DNA of 64,000 nt from Desulfovibrio sp. (GTDB taxonomy: Bacteria; Desulfobacterota; Desulfovibrionia; Desulfovibrionales; Desulfovibrionaceae), in NCBI RefSeq assembly GCF_019424165.1, contig NZ_JAHZAA010000003.1:13473-77472 (forward strand), written 5' to 3'. The translations under genes and the position numbers were made by a program. Positions 43,887 through 53,933 of the stretch are shown piece after piece. The notes under the pieces were generated by a model. It worked only from the letters and a program-made list of their open reading frames with translations. It was not told where the DNA came from and did not search any database. Numbering within the stretch: position 1 is the stretch's first letter; the number at the start of each line of letters is the position of its first letter.

Positions 43887-45410
43887 TCAGGCTTTGGCAA
43901 AGTGTTTTTTCAGGGCCTCCACCAGCGCCGGAATGGTGTATTCTTCAGGCTGGATGTGGCAGGGCAGGCCGTGGGCCGTCAGGGTATCGGCCGTGATGGG
44001 ACCGATGGCGGCAAGCTGCACCTCGGGATGGGCCTTGAGCACGTCTGCCGGGATGAGGGAAAGAAAGTTTTCCACAGTGGAGGACGAGCCAAAGGTCACG
44101 CAGTCCAGCCTGCCTTCCTTGATGCGCTCAAGCACCTCATCCTTGCGATGGGCGGCGGCAACGGTTTCATACGCCGCAATGACATCCACCACAGCTCCGG
44201 CCTTGCGCAGTTCGTCTGGCAGCACCTCGCGGGCCTTGGCCGCACGGGGCAGGAGAAAGCGTTTGCCTTTCACGTCGCCGCCTTCGCGGGCCATAAGGCC
44301 CTCAAGCACGCCTTCGGCCACGTAACGTTCGGGGATGAAGTCCGGGTTGATGCCGCGCCGTGTCAGGGCTTCGGCAGTGGCGGGACCAATGGCGGCCACC
44401 TTGCAGTTGCCGATGGCACGGCTGTCTTTTCCGGCCTGCGCCAGACGCAGCCAGAAGTGGCGCACGCCGTTAACCGACGTAAAGATAATCCAGCGGTATT
44501 CGGCCAGGCGGTTCAGGGCGGCGTCCAGTTCCGCATAGTCGGTCATGGGGCTGATTTCAATGGTGGGGCACTGGATCACGTCCGCGCCCAGTTCGGCCAG
44601 GCTGGCGGCCAGGCCGCTGGCCTGTTCACGGGCGCGGGTGACGACCACGCCGCGGCCCAGAAGCGGCTTTTGCTCAAACCAGTTGAGGGTCTTGTGCAGG
44701 CTTGCCACCTTACCCACAAGAATAACCGAGGGATTGGTGAATCTGGCCTCAACGGCGGCGGCGGGCAACTGGGCCAGGGTGGACACAAGGCTGCGCTGGC
44801 GAGGCGTTGTGCCGCGATAGATGAGGGCCGCCGGTGTGTCGGGAGCCATGCCCGCGTCCAGCAGGTTGCGGGCGATGTCGGGCAGGTTTTTCATGCCCAT
44901 GACAAAGACCAGGGTCGAGGCGCTGGCCGCAAGGGCGGGCCAGTTGTGCACGGAACCGGGCTTGTCCGGGTTTTCATGCCCGGTGATGATGGTGACGGAA
45001 GAGGCGAAGTCCCGGTGCGTCAGCGGAATGCCCGCATAGGCCGGGGCTGCAATGGTGCTCGTGATACCGGGTACTTCTTCAAAAGGCACTCCGGCGGCCA
45101 CCAGCTCTTCGGCTTCTTCGCCGCCGCGTCCGAAGATGTAGGGGTCGCCGCCTTTCAGGCGGGCCACAATCTTGCCTTCTTTGGCCTTACGCACAAGCAG
45201 GGCATTGATTTCGTGCTGGGGCAGGGCGTGGTTGCCCGCCACCTTGCCCACATAAATCTTTTCCGCAGCGGGGTTGGCGTGGCCCAGCAGGCAGTCATTG
45301 GCAAGGGCGTCGTACACCACCACGTCCGCAGCGGCCAGAGCGTCGCGGCCCTTGAGGGTCAGCAGGCCCGGATCGCCGGGGCCTGCGCCGATAAGATACA
45401 CCTTCATCAT
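43887..45410 (-). CDS. cobA-hemD: Fused uroporphyrinogen-III methyltransferase and synthase
   Basis: This 507-residue protein joins two steps at the tetrapyrrole branch point. Residues 1-245 are SUMT/CobA (VYLIGAGPGDPGLLTLKG, ARLKGGDPYIFGRGGEE, PGITS, VFVMGMKN), which makes precorrin-2 for cobalamin, siroheme and alternative heme synthesis. Residues 250-507 are uroporphyrinogen-III synthase (VVVTRAREQA, FTSVNGVRHF, VTFGSSSTVENF). The fusion is known in sulfate reducers. ATG 45410 overlaps the pepA stop by one base (TAATG), so translation is coupled to pepA. Confidence 0.95.
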   Translation of the reverse strand: MMKVYLIGAGPGDPGLLTLKGRDALAAADVVVYDALANDCLLGHANPAAEKIYVGKVAGNHALPQHEINALLVRKAKEGKIVARLKGGDPYIFGRGGEEAEELVAAGVPFEEVPGITSTIAAPAYAGIPLTHRDFASSVTIITGHENPDKPGSVHNWPALAASASTLVFVMGMKNLPDIARNLLDAGMAPDTPAALIYRGTTPRQRSLVSTLAQLPAAAVEARFTNPSVILVGKVASLHKTLNWFEQKPLLGRGVVVTRAREQASGLAASLAELGADVIQCPTIEISPMTDYAELDAALNRLAEYRWIIFTSVNGVRHFWLRLAQAGKDSRAIGNCKVAAIGPATAEALTRRGINPDFIPERYVAEGVLEGLMAREGGDVKGKRFLLPRAAKAREVLPDELRKAGAVVDVIAAYETVAAAHRKDEVLERIKEGRLDCVTFGSSSTVENFLSLIPADVLKAHPEVQLAAIGPITADTLTAHGLPCHIQPEEYTIPALVEALKKHFAKA

Positions 45411-46915
45411 TACAGAGCGCCTCCCCTGGCCAGTTCAAGCAGTGTGCGCGCGCCAAAGGCCGAAGGCCCGGTGGGGCACAGGGGCGTGGGTTTGGAAACC
45501 CAGTCCACCCCGGCAATGTCCAGATGCGCCCAGCGCACGCCCTCCTGAATGAAGTGCTGCAAAAACAGGGCGGCATTGATGGCTCCGCCTTCACGCGGAC
45601 CCATGTGGCAAATGTCGGCCACGTCGCTTTTCAGTTGCTCCGCATAGGGCTTCCACAGGGGCAGGGGCCAGTATTCTTCGCCGCATGCGCCTCCGGCCGC
45701 GCGGATGCGCTCGGCAAGGTCTGCATCGTCGCTGAAAAGCCCGGCGATCTGTGTGCCAAGAGCCACGGCGCACGCGCCGGTAAGGGTGGCTATGTCTACC
45801 AGGGCGGACGGCGTCCACGTTTTCTGGGCATAGGCCAGCGCATCGCACAGGGCAAGGCGGCCTTCGGCATCGGTATTCTGTATTTCCACGCTGTCGCCGT
45901 TGGCGGCGCGCACCACGTCGCCGGGGCGCATGGCCCGGCCGCCGGGCATATTCTCGGCGCAGGCCAGCAGGCCGATGACACGGCGGGGCGCATCTTCCTG
46001 GGCCAGCGCGGCCAGGGTGGCCAGCACTGTGGCGGCCCCGGTCATGTCGGCTTTCATCTGGTGCATGTTGGCGGCAGGCTTGAGGCTGATACCGCCCGTA
46101 TCAAACGTGATGCCCTTGCCCACAAGAATGAGGGGCTTTTCCTGCTCATGCCCTTCAGGGGCGTGCTCAAGGATGACAAGACGGGGCGGGCGGCCGGAAC
46201 CCTGGCCGACGGCCAGCAGGCAGCCCATGTTTTCTTTTTCAAGCTCGTGCTCGTCAAGCACGGTGCAGGTAAAGCCCTTTTCACGGGCCAGTTCCCGGGC
46301 GCGTTCGGCCAGTTTTTCGGGGTACAGCAGGTTGGGCGGCGTGCTCGCCAGATCGCGGGCAAGCATAACGGCCCAGGCGGCGTTTTCACCCCTGCGGGCG
46401 GCGGCATGCGAAGCGTCAGGCACTTCCTGCCCGTCAAAGCCCAGGGCCAGCCACTGCGGCTCGGCAGGTTCGTCTTTTTCGGCCTTTTTCAGGGCCGTAA
46501 AGCGGTAAAGGGCCAGCAGGGCGGCGCACACGCATTCTTCCACCAGGCGCTCACGGCCACCGGGCAGGCGGGCCAAGGCCGGTTCGGGCAGGAGGATGGA
46601 GCCAAAGCCCTTCTGGCGGCACAACTGCACGGCGGCGCCAACAGCCTTGCGGATGCCCGCTGTATCCACCTTTTCGCGGGGGCCGAGGCCCACGGCCAGT
46701 ACGCGGGGTACGGCGAGTTCGGGGTGGCCGTGCATGAGGGCCAGTTCACCGGCTTTGCCCTTGAAGTCGCGCAGGGCGGGGGCTATGGCCAGCCAGGGGG
46801 CGGCCTTGTCCATCTGGGGGCAAATTTCTGTCAGGACCTCGTCCTGGCAGACGGGGGCCAGCATGACCTCGCCTTTCCAGTGTTCCGGGCCAAGATTTTG
46901 AAAGCGTATGTCCAT
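45410..46915 (-). CDS. pepA: Cytosolic leucyl aminopeptidase (M17)
   Basis: This 501-residue enzyme removes N-terminal residues from peptides. The two-zinc active site is intact: VGKGITFDTGGISLKP (Lys and Asp), the MKADMTGAA Asp, and the signature NTDAEGRLAL with Asp and Glu. The N-terminal 160 residues are the variable domain, which also regulates DNA in E. coli. A GAGGAG box 10 bases before ATG 46915 supports this start over the ATG at 46933. It is the first gene of pepA-cobA/hemD and is divergent from hemW with 328 bases between, in which I see no gene. Confidence 0.95.
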   Translation of the reverse strand: MDIRFQNLGPEHWKGEVMLAPVCQDEVLTEICPQMDKAAPWLAIAPALRDFKGKAGELALMHGHPELAVPRVLAVGLGPREKVDTAGIRKAVGAAVQLCRQKGFGSILLPEPALARLPGGRERLVEECVCAALLALYRFTALKKAEKDEPAEPQWLALGFDGQEVPDASHAAARRGENAAWAVMLARDLASTPPNLLYPEKLAERARELAREKGFTCTVLDEHELEKENMGCLLAVGQGSGRPPRLVILEHAPEGHEQEKPLILVGKGITFDTGGISLKPAANMHQMKADMTGAATVLATLAALAQEDAPRRVIGLLACAENMPGGRAMRPGDVVRAANGDSVEIQNTDAEGRLALCDALAYAQKTWTPSALVDIATLTGACAVALGTQIAGLFSDDADLAERIRAAGGACGEEYWPLPLWKPYAEQLKSDVADICHMGPREGGAINAALFLQHFIQEGVRWAHLDIAGVDWVSKPTPLCPTGPSAFGARTLLELARGGAL

Positions 46916-47243
46916 GGGCTGTATTCTCCTCATATGTGCCGTATGTGTGCCGCAAAGATGCGACGGACGGCTGACGGCCTGCCTGATGCGGCGGCCTGTC
47001 CGGGTAGGGGAATATACGCTGCCGGGGGCTTTTTGCCAAGGGCGCGGGATCGCCCCCGGCGGAAAGACGCGCGGTATTTTGCGGCTCCGGGCAGGGTGAA
47101 CGGCATTTCGGCCGACTCCGGGCGTGTACGGGGCTTGTCAGGAGGCAACACTGCGGGCATGGTGGGGCATGTTCTTTGCAGCAATGCCGTAAGGCGGCCC
47201 TGTGCCGCATTTCCGCGCCATTTTTCTGTCACTGGAAAATCCT

Positions 47244-48656
47244 ATGCTCGTATATATACATGTTCCCTTTTGCAGCACGCGCTGCCGCTACTGCGCCTTT
47301 TATTCCAGCCCGCTGGGGCGCGGGGTGGACCCCGTGTCGTCTCCGGCCGTGCGCGACTATGTGGATACCCTGTTTATGGAGCTTGCCCACTGGGGTGACC
47401 GGCTGGGCGGCAGCCCGGTGCAGACGGTATTTTTCGGCGGCGGCACGCCAAGCCTTTTGCCGCCGCGCGTCATAGCTCTGGTTATGGAGCGCCTGGGGCG
47501 CTACTTTACGCTGGCTCCCAAAGCCGAGGTAACGCTTGAGGCCAACCCGGAATCCCTGCGGGGCGGACACCGCGTGGCCCAGTATCTTGATGCGGGCGTC
47601 AACCGTCTTTCCATCGGTATACAAAGCCTTGATGAGGGCATGCTGCGCATGCTGGGCCGCCCGCACAAGGCGCAGGACAGTCTGCATGCGGCCTTTCTTG
47701 CGCGCGAAGCCGGCTGTGCCAATATCAATGTGGATCTCATGTGGGGGCTGCCGGGACAGAGCGTGCGCCAGTGGCTGCAAACCCTCAAGGACGTCATGCG
47801 CATGAGCCCGGACCACATTTCGGCCTACGGGCTGACTCTTGAGCCGGGTACGCCGCTGGAGCTGGACGTGGAGGAAGGCCGCCTTATGCTGCCGCCGGAA
47901 CGCGACCAGAACATCATGTTTATGGAGGGCGCGGCCCTGCTGGAACAGCACGGCTATCTGCACTACGAAATATCCAATTTTGCCCGTATGGGCTTTCAGT
48001 GCCGTCATAATCTGGGCTACTGGGAAGGGGAGGACTACCTGGGCCTGGGGCCTTCGGCCACGTCCACCATCGGCGGCCGCCGCTGGACCAATCCGGCCGG
48101 CCAGAAAGCCTGGGACGCGCGCACCCGCGAGGGCAGCCTCGGGCAGGATGTGGAAGAGCTGACGCCACAGACCCGTGTACTGGAACTGCTCATGTTGCGC
48201 CTGCGCACGACGCGGGGGCTGCGCGTGAAAGCCTACCGTGAGATGACCGGCAGGGATTTTGTGCGCGACCACCAGCGGCTGGTGCAGGCTCTGCATGAAA
48301 ACGGGCTTATACGTATCCGCAACGGCTATCTGCGGCTGACGCGCAGCGGCATGCTGGTGTCCAATTCCATTCTGAGCAATCTTTTCGCCCGCACGCGTGA
48401 AGTGCTCCGGCATGGCCTTGCGCCCGGGGCGCGGCCCGATGCCATGCCTGCCGTCGGGGCGGGCAGCGGCAGCCTGGGCGCGGCCCTGCTGGCGGAAGGG
48501 GGCGCAGTGCCAGCGTCGCCATTGTCGCAGCCTGGGCAGGGCGGGGAACAGGGACCGGTGGAAAATGTCATGGCTCCGGCCGGAGCGCTGGGCCACAAGA
48601 GAAAGACGGCCCGCAAGGAGCCGGAAATACGAACCGTGCAGTGGCCCAGAGCCTGA
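47244..48656 (+). CDS. hemW: HemW-like radical SAM protein (heme chaperone)
   Basis: This 470-residue protein has the radical SAM cluster motif CSTRCRYC near residue 10, GGGTPSLLP, the segment VTLEANPESL, GVNRLSIGIQS and a HemN C-terminal domain. Proteins of this length with CX3CX2C and no extra HemN cysteine are HemW, thought to deliver heme to respiratory enzymes such as cytochromes. The last 70 residues (from about 400) are Gly/Ala/Pro-rich and not part of the family. The 328-base gap to pepA likely holds both promoters. Coproporphyrinogen dehydrogenase activity is unlikely. Confidence 0.88.
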   Translation: MLVYIHVPFCSTRCRYCAFYSSPLGRGVDPVSSPAVRDYVDTLFMELAHWGDRLGGSPVQTVFFGGGTPSLLPPRVIALVMERLGRYFTLAPKAEVTLEANPESLRGGHRVAQYLDAGVNRLSIGIQSLDEGMLRMLGRPHKAQDSLHAAFLAREAGCANINVDLMWGLPGQSVRQWLQTLKDVMRMSPDHISAYGLTLEPGTPLELDVEEGRLMLPPERDQNIMFMEGAALLEQHGYLHYEISNFARMGFQCRHNLGYWEGEDYLGLGPSATSTIGGRRWTNPAGQKAWDARTREGSLGQDVEELTPQTRVLELLMLRLRTTRGLRVKAYREMTGRDFVRDHQRLVQALHENGLIRIRNGYLRLTRSGMLVSNSILSNLFARTREVLRHGLAPGARPDAMPAVGAGSGSLGAALLAEGGAVPASPLSQPGQGGEQGPVENVMAPAGALGHKRKTARKEPEIRTVQWPRA

Positions 48657-49004
48657 CTGTATCCGTCCTGTGGATTGTGCGGAGATGCCGCCCGATGTGC
48701 CTGAAGCCGCGTTGCAGCGGCGCATGGACGCGGGCGAGTGTTGCGCCGGGCTAGGATATGCCGGTACGCGGGGAGGCGGCAGCGCGAGCCTGCTGTACGC
48801 CCGCCTTGAGCCGCTCTGGCGGGCGGCATGTGTAAAGGCGTGCCACGACGCCGCAGGTGCGGTTGATCTGCGCGCGTAATCGCAGCGTGGCCCTGCCTTG
48901 AACCTTGCGCCGTGAGAACTAGAGCAGAATGGTCATGTTGAAATTGCTCTGGTAACTGCGTGAGCTGGCGGCCATACAGGCGCAGGTGCGGCTTACTTGC
49001 GCCG
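48657..49004. other. Intergenic stretch between hemW and mutT
   Basis: About 350 bases without a supported gene. The stretch holds a copy of the AGAGCA-type repeat at 48920-48965. No terminator of classic form is seen. Confidence 0.5.
48920..48965. repeat. Second copy of the AGAGCA/TTGAAATTGC element
   Basis: TAGAGCA and TGCTCT flank 16 bases ending in TTGAAAT, followed by ACTGCGTGAGC. 42735-42776 has the same words in the same order with a 4-base length difference. Confidence 0.55.
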
Positions 49005-49424
49005 TTAGGCGCCGTTCAGCCTGTCGAGGGCCAGCAACTGTTCAAGCACACCGGAATCTGCGGGCAAAAAGTCCAGCGCCGGGGCCTCGTCAGGACTGAT
49101 CCAGCGCAGGTTCTGCCCTTCGGCGGGGCATGGCTCGCCGGAAAAATCGGTAACGTGAAAGAAATACAGGCGCACATTGAGCTTGCGGTCGGCGTAGCAA
49201 TGCTCCACGCACTGCCAGTAGCTGGCCTCACGCACACCTATGCCCAACTCTTCAGCCAGTTCCCGCTTGAGTGCTTCTTCAGGGCTTTCATCACCTTCTA
49301 TCTTGCCGCCGGGAAATTCCCAGTAGCCTTCCATAACCTTGTTGGTGGGGCGTTGCGAGGCCAGAAAGTGTCCGCCGCGCCAGATGATGCCCGCCGCCAC
49401 GTCGATGGTTTGCGTGTTGTCCAT
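49005..49424 (-). CDS. mutT: MutT-type Nudix hydrolase
   Basis: A 139-residue Nudix protein. The Nudix box GGKIEGDESPEEALKRELAEELGI has every required residue, and FPGG precedes it. It begins AAGIIWRGGHFLASQR and is of the length of MutT, which hydrolyses 8-oxo-dGTP. The exact substrate is inferred. ATG 49424 fits the family start; the upstream frame overlaps the ABC-F gene and is not used. It is the last gene of an operon of four or more genes reading leftward. Confidence 0.9.
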   Translation of the reverse strand: MDNTQTIDVAAGIIWRGGHFLASQRPTNKVMEGYWEFPGGKIEGDESPEEALKRELAEELGIGVREASYWQCVEHCYADRKLNVRLYFFHVTDFSGEPCPAEGQNLRWISPDEAPALDFLPADSGVLEQLLALDRLNGA

Positions 49425-49600
49425 TCCGGATATTTTCCTTTGCACCTGACTGATCCGGGCGTACCGCGCTGGGCCGTGCCTTGCAGACGGCCCTGGACCG
49501 GCCGCAAGATGCCTGTCAAGGGCAGTGCGGCAGGCGCCTTGCTGCGGTGCGGCCATGTCGCACGGAGCCGCAAGCAGGCCACGAGCCTTGCCAGCCTGGA

Positions 49601-51610
49601 TCAGTCTTCTGTATTCCACCGTGCGCGCACGGCTTCCATGCGCTCGTCAAGAGCGGTCATTTCCTCAAAGATGTCTTCGCCGCGTTTTTTGCAGGCTTCA
49701 AAACTCTTCAGCAGTTCCGCAGCTTTTCCGTGATCGGCGTAGACGTCGGGGTCGGCCAGTTGGGCCTCCACCGTACCCTGCTTTTCAAGCACCCCGGTAA
49801 GTTCTTTTTCCAGGGCATCATACTTGCTTTGCAGAGGCTTGATTTCCTTGTGCAGGGCGTTGCGCTTTTCAGCCTGTTCGCGTTTGAGGCGTTTTTGCTC
49901 TTCGCGCGAAAGGTTTTGCGCCAGAACCTCCTGCGCCAGATCGCCCGAGGCGCTCCGGCCGGAGGCCGCACCGCCGGAAGCGGCCGGGGCCGTTTGCCCC
50001 GTACCTGCCATGCGGGCGCGGCGCTCGGCGTCATATGCGGCAAAATCCGAGAACACAGTCAGGCCGTTTTTGTCAAGCTCCCACGCTTCAGCGCCCACCT
50101 GGGAGAGCAGCCAGCGGTCGTGGGCCACCATAAGCAGGGTGCCTGTGAATTTTTGCAGGGCCGACACAAGTGCTTCGCGGCTTTCAAGGTCCAGATGGTT
50201 GGTTGGTTCGTCCAGCAGCAGAAAGTTGCAGCGCTTCAGAAACAGGCTTGCCAGCACAAGGCGGCTTTTTTCGCCGCCTGAAAGGCCGCTGACCTGACGG
50301 TCAAAGTATTCCTGCCCCAGCATGAACAGCCCGAGCACGCTCATAAGCTCTTCTTCTGTGGTGCGGGGGTCGGACAGGCGGCGGATTTCGCCAAGCACTG
50401 TGGTGTCGCCGCGCAGGGTGTCCATCTGGTGCTGGGTATAGTAGCCCAGCCGCACCTGGGACGAGGTGACCATATTGCCACCGCAGCGTTCAAGACTGCC
50501 TGCCAGCAGTTTGAGCAGGGTGGACTTGCCACAGCCGTTGTGCCCCACCAGGGCGATACGCTGGCCGCGATACAGGGCGAAGCTCAGTGGCGGCCACATT
50601 TTTTTGCCGTCGGTGAAGTGAAAGTCCAGGTCTGCGGCAGAGAGTACGATTTTTTCAGAATGCGGCGCTTCGGGCCAGGTAAAGTTCAGCTCTTTACGTT
50701 TGGGTTCCGGCCGGTAGTCTTCCAGCTCTTTTTCAAGCTTTTTCGCCATCTTCTGACGCGATCCGGCCTGACGGGCCTTGGTGGCCTTGGCGCGGAAGCG
50801 CTCCACAAAGGCCATTTTGCGGTCAAGTTCGTCCTTGAGGGCGCGGGCTTCGCGTTCGCGCTGGGCGTTATACTCGTCCTGAAGGGTCAGAAACTGGGTA
50901 TAGGTGGCCTTGCGGAATACGGGGCGCGACAGGCCGAGGTAAAGCACATGCGTACCCACCGTGTCCATAAAACGGCGGTCGTGCGCCACAAAGACCAGCG
51001 CGCCCTTGAAGTCCAGCAGAAAGGACTCCAGCCACTCCACGGCTTCCATATCCAGATGGTTGGTGGGTTCGTCCAGCAGGAGCACGTCGGCCCCGGCAGT
51101 GAGTACGCGGGCCAGCTTGGCGCGCTCGCGCCAGCCGCCGGAAAGCTCCCGCAGGGTGCGGTGCCACTTGCGCTCGGCAAAGCCAAGACCCGAAAGCACA
51201 GCCTTGGCCCGGTGCTCGGGATTATAGCCGTAACGCGCTTCAAGTTCGCTCTGCCGGTGCATGAGTTCGGTCAGCAGGGACTCGTCCTTGCTGGCGGCGG
51301 CATCTTCCCACTGTGCCCAAAAATCGTTCCAGTCATGCAGCACATCCAGCACATAGGTCAGCAGGGGCGTGTCCAGGGCTTCTTCTGAAAGCTCCTGCTC
51401 CACATAGCCCATGCGGCAGCCGCGCGGCAGTATGACACGGCCGCCGTCCGGGGCATCCACCCCGGCCAGCAGGCGCAAAAGCGTGGATTTGCCCGTGCCG
51501 TTGGGACCGCACACGCACAGACGCACACCAGAATCGACCTCCAGCGAGAAATTGCTGAAAATATCCCGGCCACCAAATGATTTGGAAAGTTCCTGAATCG
51601 TTATTTTCAC
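49601..51610 (-). CDS. ABC-F family ATPase
   Basis: This 669-residue soluble protein has two ABC ATPase domains and no membrane helices. The Walker A motifs are GPNGTGKST and GHNGCGKST; both signature LSGG sequences and both LLLDEPTNHLD Walker B regions are intact. A linker of about 80 charged residues joins them, and a C-terminal coiled coil follows, as in Uup/YheS-type members. ABC-F proteins act at the ribosome or on DNA transposition control (Uup). It starts at GTG 51610, overlapping the preceding gene's stop by 4 bases. Which subfamily it belongs to needs a tree. Confidence 0.93.
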   Translation of the reverse strand: MKITIQELSKSFGGRDIFSNFSLEVDSGVRLCVCGPNGTGKSTLLRLLAGVDAPDGGRVILPRGCRMGYVEQELSEEALDTPLLTYVLDVLHDWNDFWAQWEDAAASKDESLLTELMHRQSELEARYGYNPEHRAKAVLSGLGFAERKWHRTLRELSGGWRERAKLARVLTAGADVLLLDEPTNHLDMEAVEWLESFLLDFKGALVFVAHDRRFMDTVGTHVLYLGLSRPVFRKATYTQFLTLQDEYNAQREREARALKDELDRKMAFVERFRAKATKARQAGSRQKMAKKLEKELEDYRPEPKRKELNFTWPEAPHSEKIVLSAADLDFHFTDGKKMWPPLSFALYRGQRIALVGHNGCGKSTLLKLLAGSLERCGGNMVTSSQVRLGYYTQHQMDTLRGDTTVLGEIRRLSDPRTTEEELMSVLGLFMLGQEYFDRQVSGLSGGEKSRLVLASLFLKRCNFLLLDEPTNHLDLESREALVSALQKFTGTLLMVAHDRWLLSQVGAEAWELDKNGLTVFSDFAAYDAERRARMAGTGQTAPAASGGAASGRSASGDLAQEVLAQNLSREEQKRLKREQAEKRNALHKEIKPLQSKYDALEKELTGVLEKQGTVEAQLADPDVYADHGKAAELLKSFEACKKRGEDIFEEMTALDERMEAVRARWNTED

Positions 51611-52803
51611 AACCAGCCCTCACGGCGGTAGCCTTCTACGGCTTCTTTCATTCCCGCCTCAAGGCTCATGCACGGCGTGAAACCAAGTTCGCGCCGTATG
51701 CGGCTGCTGTTGCACAGCCAGCCCGCCTGACGGGCTTCGCGGTATTTGTCCATATTCCAGTTGGGTGCGCGGCGCAGGCGGCCGCCGAAGCGGGCGGGCA
51801 ACCGGGCCAGCAGGGCATCGGCCATAATGCCGAAAGCCGACGACAGCCCGGCGGTGAGCGCCATGACGGGCAGGGGCATGCGGATGACGCGCACCCGGCG
51901 CGGTTCGCGCTCAAGGGCTTTGTCCACCGCAGCGCCCATGGCGCGGCAAAAGCCGCTCATGGTGTGCTCCTGGCCGTCGCTGAGGTGGTAGACGCCCGTT
52001 GCTTCGGCGCGGCAGGCGCAAATGACGGCCTGCCCCATGTCACGGGCATGCACGGCGCTGACGGGAAATTCCCGCCCTGCGCCGGGGCTGACAGCCAGAC
52101 CGGACATGACGCCCTTGAACACGGGCAGCAGGCCCTTGTCGCCGGAGCCATAGATGATGGGCGGGCGCAGGGTGACCAGGCGGTCGCCCAGGGCGCGGCC
52201 CAGGATCTGCTCGGTAAGCATTTTTGACCAGCCGTATGCGGAAACGGGTGAGGGCGGCGCGTCGTCTTCCACGCCGGGGGCTGTGCCGCAGGGGCCGGTG
52301 GCCGCCAGGCTGGACACCAGCACAAAACGCCGTATGCCTTTGCGCCCGTCATTTTTACCGGTATGCGCGGCCCTGTCGGCCTGCATGACGGCATCGGCCA
52401 GGCTGCGGGCGGCGCGGGCATTGGCACGCAGATAGTCCTGCCAGCCCAGGCCGAAAAGCAGGGCGGCCATGTGTATGACCATATCCTGCCCCTCAAGGGC
52501 CTCGGCCAGGCCGCGCCCGCTGGCGAGATCCGCCTGGGCCACGGCCACGCCTTGCGGCAGGTGGGCAATGTGCGAGCTTGAGCGCGTGAGGCAGGTCACC
52601 TGCGCCCCGGCTTCAAGCAGTTGCGGCAACAGATGCCGCCCCACAAAGCCGGTTCCGCCTGTGAGCAGAACCCTGACGCCCGTGAGATGGCCGGCGTTGG
52701 CGCAGCCTGCATGCTGCCCCGGCTGATAGGCTTGTCCGGGGGCGGTCGTGCCTGAAAAATCAGAGGATGTTTTCATACCTGTACCGTGAGCCGCCGCGTT
52801 CAT
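51607..52803 (-). CDS. NAD-dependent epimerase/dehydratase family protein
   Basis: This 398-residue extended short-chain dehydrogenase has a Rossmann glycine motif GGTGFVGRHLL (about residue 49), VLVSSLAATG and the active-site YGWSK. The substrate binding half is not of a named sugar epimerase; relatives act on sugars, sterols or flavonols. A 40-residue low-complexity N-terminus precedes the fold. The ATG overlaps the stop of the GNAT-like gene (ATGA), and its own stop overlaps the ABC-F start, so three genes are translationally coupled. Confidence 0.82.
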   Translation of the reverse strand: MNAAAHGTGMKTSSDFSGTTAPGQAYQPGQHAGCANAGHLTGVRVLLTGGTGFVGRHLLPQLLEAGAQVTCLTRSSSHIAHLPQGVAVAQADLASGRGLAEALEGQDMVIHMAALLFGLGWQDYLRANARAARSLADAVMQADRAAHTGKNDGRKGIRRFVLVSSLAATGPCGTAPGVEDDAPPSPVSAYGWSKMLTEQILGRALGDRLVTLRPPIIYGSGDKGLLPVFKGVMSGLAVSPGAGREFPVSAVHARDMGQAVICACRAEATGVYHLSDGQEHTMSGFCRAMGAAVDKALEREPRRVRVIRMPLPVMALTAGLSSAFGIMADALLARLPARFGGRLRRAPNWNMDKYREARQAGWLCNSSRIRRELGFTPCMSLEAGMKEAVEGYRREGWL

Positions 52804-53930
52804 GCCCCGATCTCCCTGCGGTAGATGCGGTAGCGCTTGGTGAGGCGGCCTGAAAAATCTTCGATAAGATCGTTGACGGCCACGTTGTCTTCAAGGACCC
52901 ACGAGGCTTCGACCCACTGAAAGTCCGGGTTCTGATGGGCTTTTTCCATCAGATAGTCCAGCAAAAGCAGGGGCAGGCCCATGAGCCGGAATTCTTCACG
53001 GATGCCGAAAAGAATGATGCGGTAGCCGCCGCGTATTTCGGAGCGCGCCTGCCACCAGTGCCACGGCGCTGTAATCCCCAGTTTGCCGTTGAGGCGCCGC
53101 AGCAGGGGGGCCATGTCGGGCAGGGCAACCATGCCCGCAGCCGGTTTGCCGTTGTGGAAAAAGAGCACGAAAAAATCCGTGTCCAGCACGGCCTTGAGTT
53201 CTTTGACGTGCTGTTCGGCTTCGGCGTCCGACAAGGGTGAGAAACCCCAGTTCTGCGCCCACGACTCCTTGTACAGGGTAAACATGTCGCGGATGTCTTG
53301 GGTCAGCGTAGCCTTGCCGGAAGTGCGACAGGTGAAATGCCCTTCTTTTTTGAGGCGGGTCACTTCTTCGTGGAGCCATTCCGGCGGGTTGAAATTTTTT
53401 CTTTCTATAAGATAGGCAAAAAGATCCTGCTCCTTGCGCAGATGCCAGCTTTCAAGCAGTTCCGCATAGTAGGGCGGGTTCCAGGGCATCATGATGGTGG
53501 GGGCAAGTTCAAAGCCGTCCACCAGCAGGCCGCAGGTATAGTTGGTGGAGGGGTTCAGCGGCCCGCGCATAAAGGTCATCCCCTGGGCTGCCAGCCAGTT
53601 TTTGGCGGCATCCAGCAGGGCATGGGCGGCTTCGCGGTCATTTTCGCACTCAAAAAAGCCGAAAGCGCCGCAGGTTTCGCCTGCGTATGCATTATACTTA
53701 TCGTCAATAATGGCGGCGATGCGCCCCACGGGCCGTCCGTCGCGCAGGGCCAGAAAAAGCCTGCGGCGGGCGTTTTCCCAAAAGGGATGCTGACCCGGCG
53801 TGAGCAGTTCCCGCTCCTGGCTTTTTATGGGCGGCGTCCATAGGGGGCTTTGGGCGTAAATGCTCCAGGGCAGGTCCATAAACTGGCCTGTTTCCGCCTC
53901 GGACCGGGCTGCAATGACGTTAAGCGACAT
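52800..53930 (-). CDS. GNAT-like acyltransferase-fold protein
   Basis: This 376-residue soluble protein has a GNAT-like fold of two related halves; visible landmarks are GRPVGRIAAIIDDKYN, GFFECENDREAAHALL, MRGPLNPSTNYTCGLLVDGF and a C-terminal LMGLPLLLLDYLMEKA. It resembles long uncharacterised GNAT-like proteins such as YghO. The acyl donor and target are unknown. It lies only 3 bases downstream of pyrD and overlaps the epimerase gene, so it is part of that operon. The ATG at 53930 has GTTAAGC rather than a good ribosome site. Confidence 0.7.
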   Translation of the reverse strand: MSLNVIAARSEAETGQFMDLPWSIYAQSPLWTPPIKSQERELLTPGQHPFWENARRRLFLALRDGRPVGRIAAIIDDKYNAYAGETCGAFGFFECENDREAAHALLDAAKNWLAAQGMTFMRGPLNPSTNYTCGLLVDGFELAPTIMMPWNPPYYAELLESWHLRKEQDLFAYLIERKNFNPPEWLHEEVTRLKKEGHFTCRTSGKATLTQDIRDMFTLYKESWAQNWGFSPLSDAEAEQHVKELKAVLDTDFFVLFFHNGKPAAGMVALPDMAPLLRRLNGKLGITAPWHWWQARSEIRGGYRIILFGIREEFRLMGLPLLLLDYLMEKAHQNPDFQWVEASWVLEDNVAVNDLIEDFSGRLTKRYRIYRREIGA

Positions 53931-53933
53931 GAA

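Noticed and set aside
43902..45548. 548-codon frame opposite cobA-hemD
   Set aside because: Gly/His-rich translation typical of a GC-rich antisense frame; the minus strand encodes the real fusion.
45524..47398. 624-codon frame opposite pepA
   Set aside because: Shadow of pepA, continuing through an intergenic stretch.
47229..48725. 498-codon frame opposite hemW
   Set aside because: Shadow of hemW; no family match.
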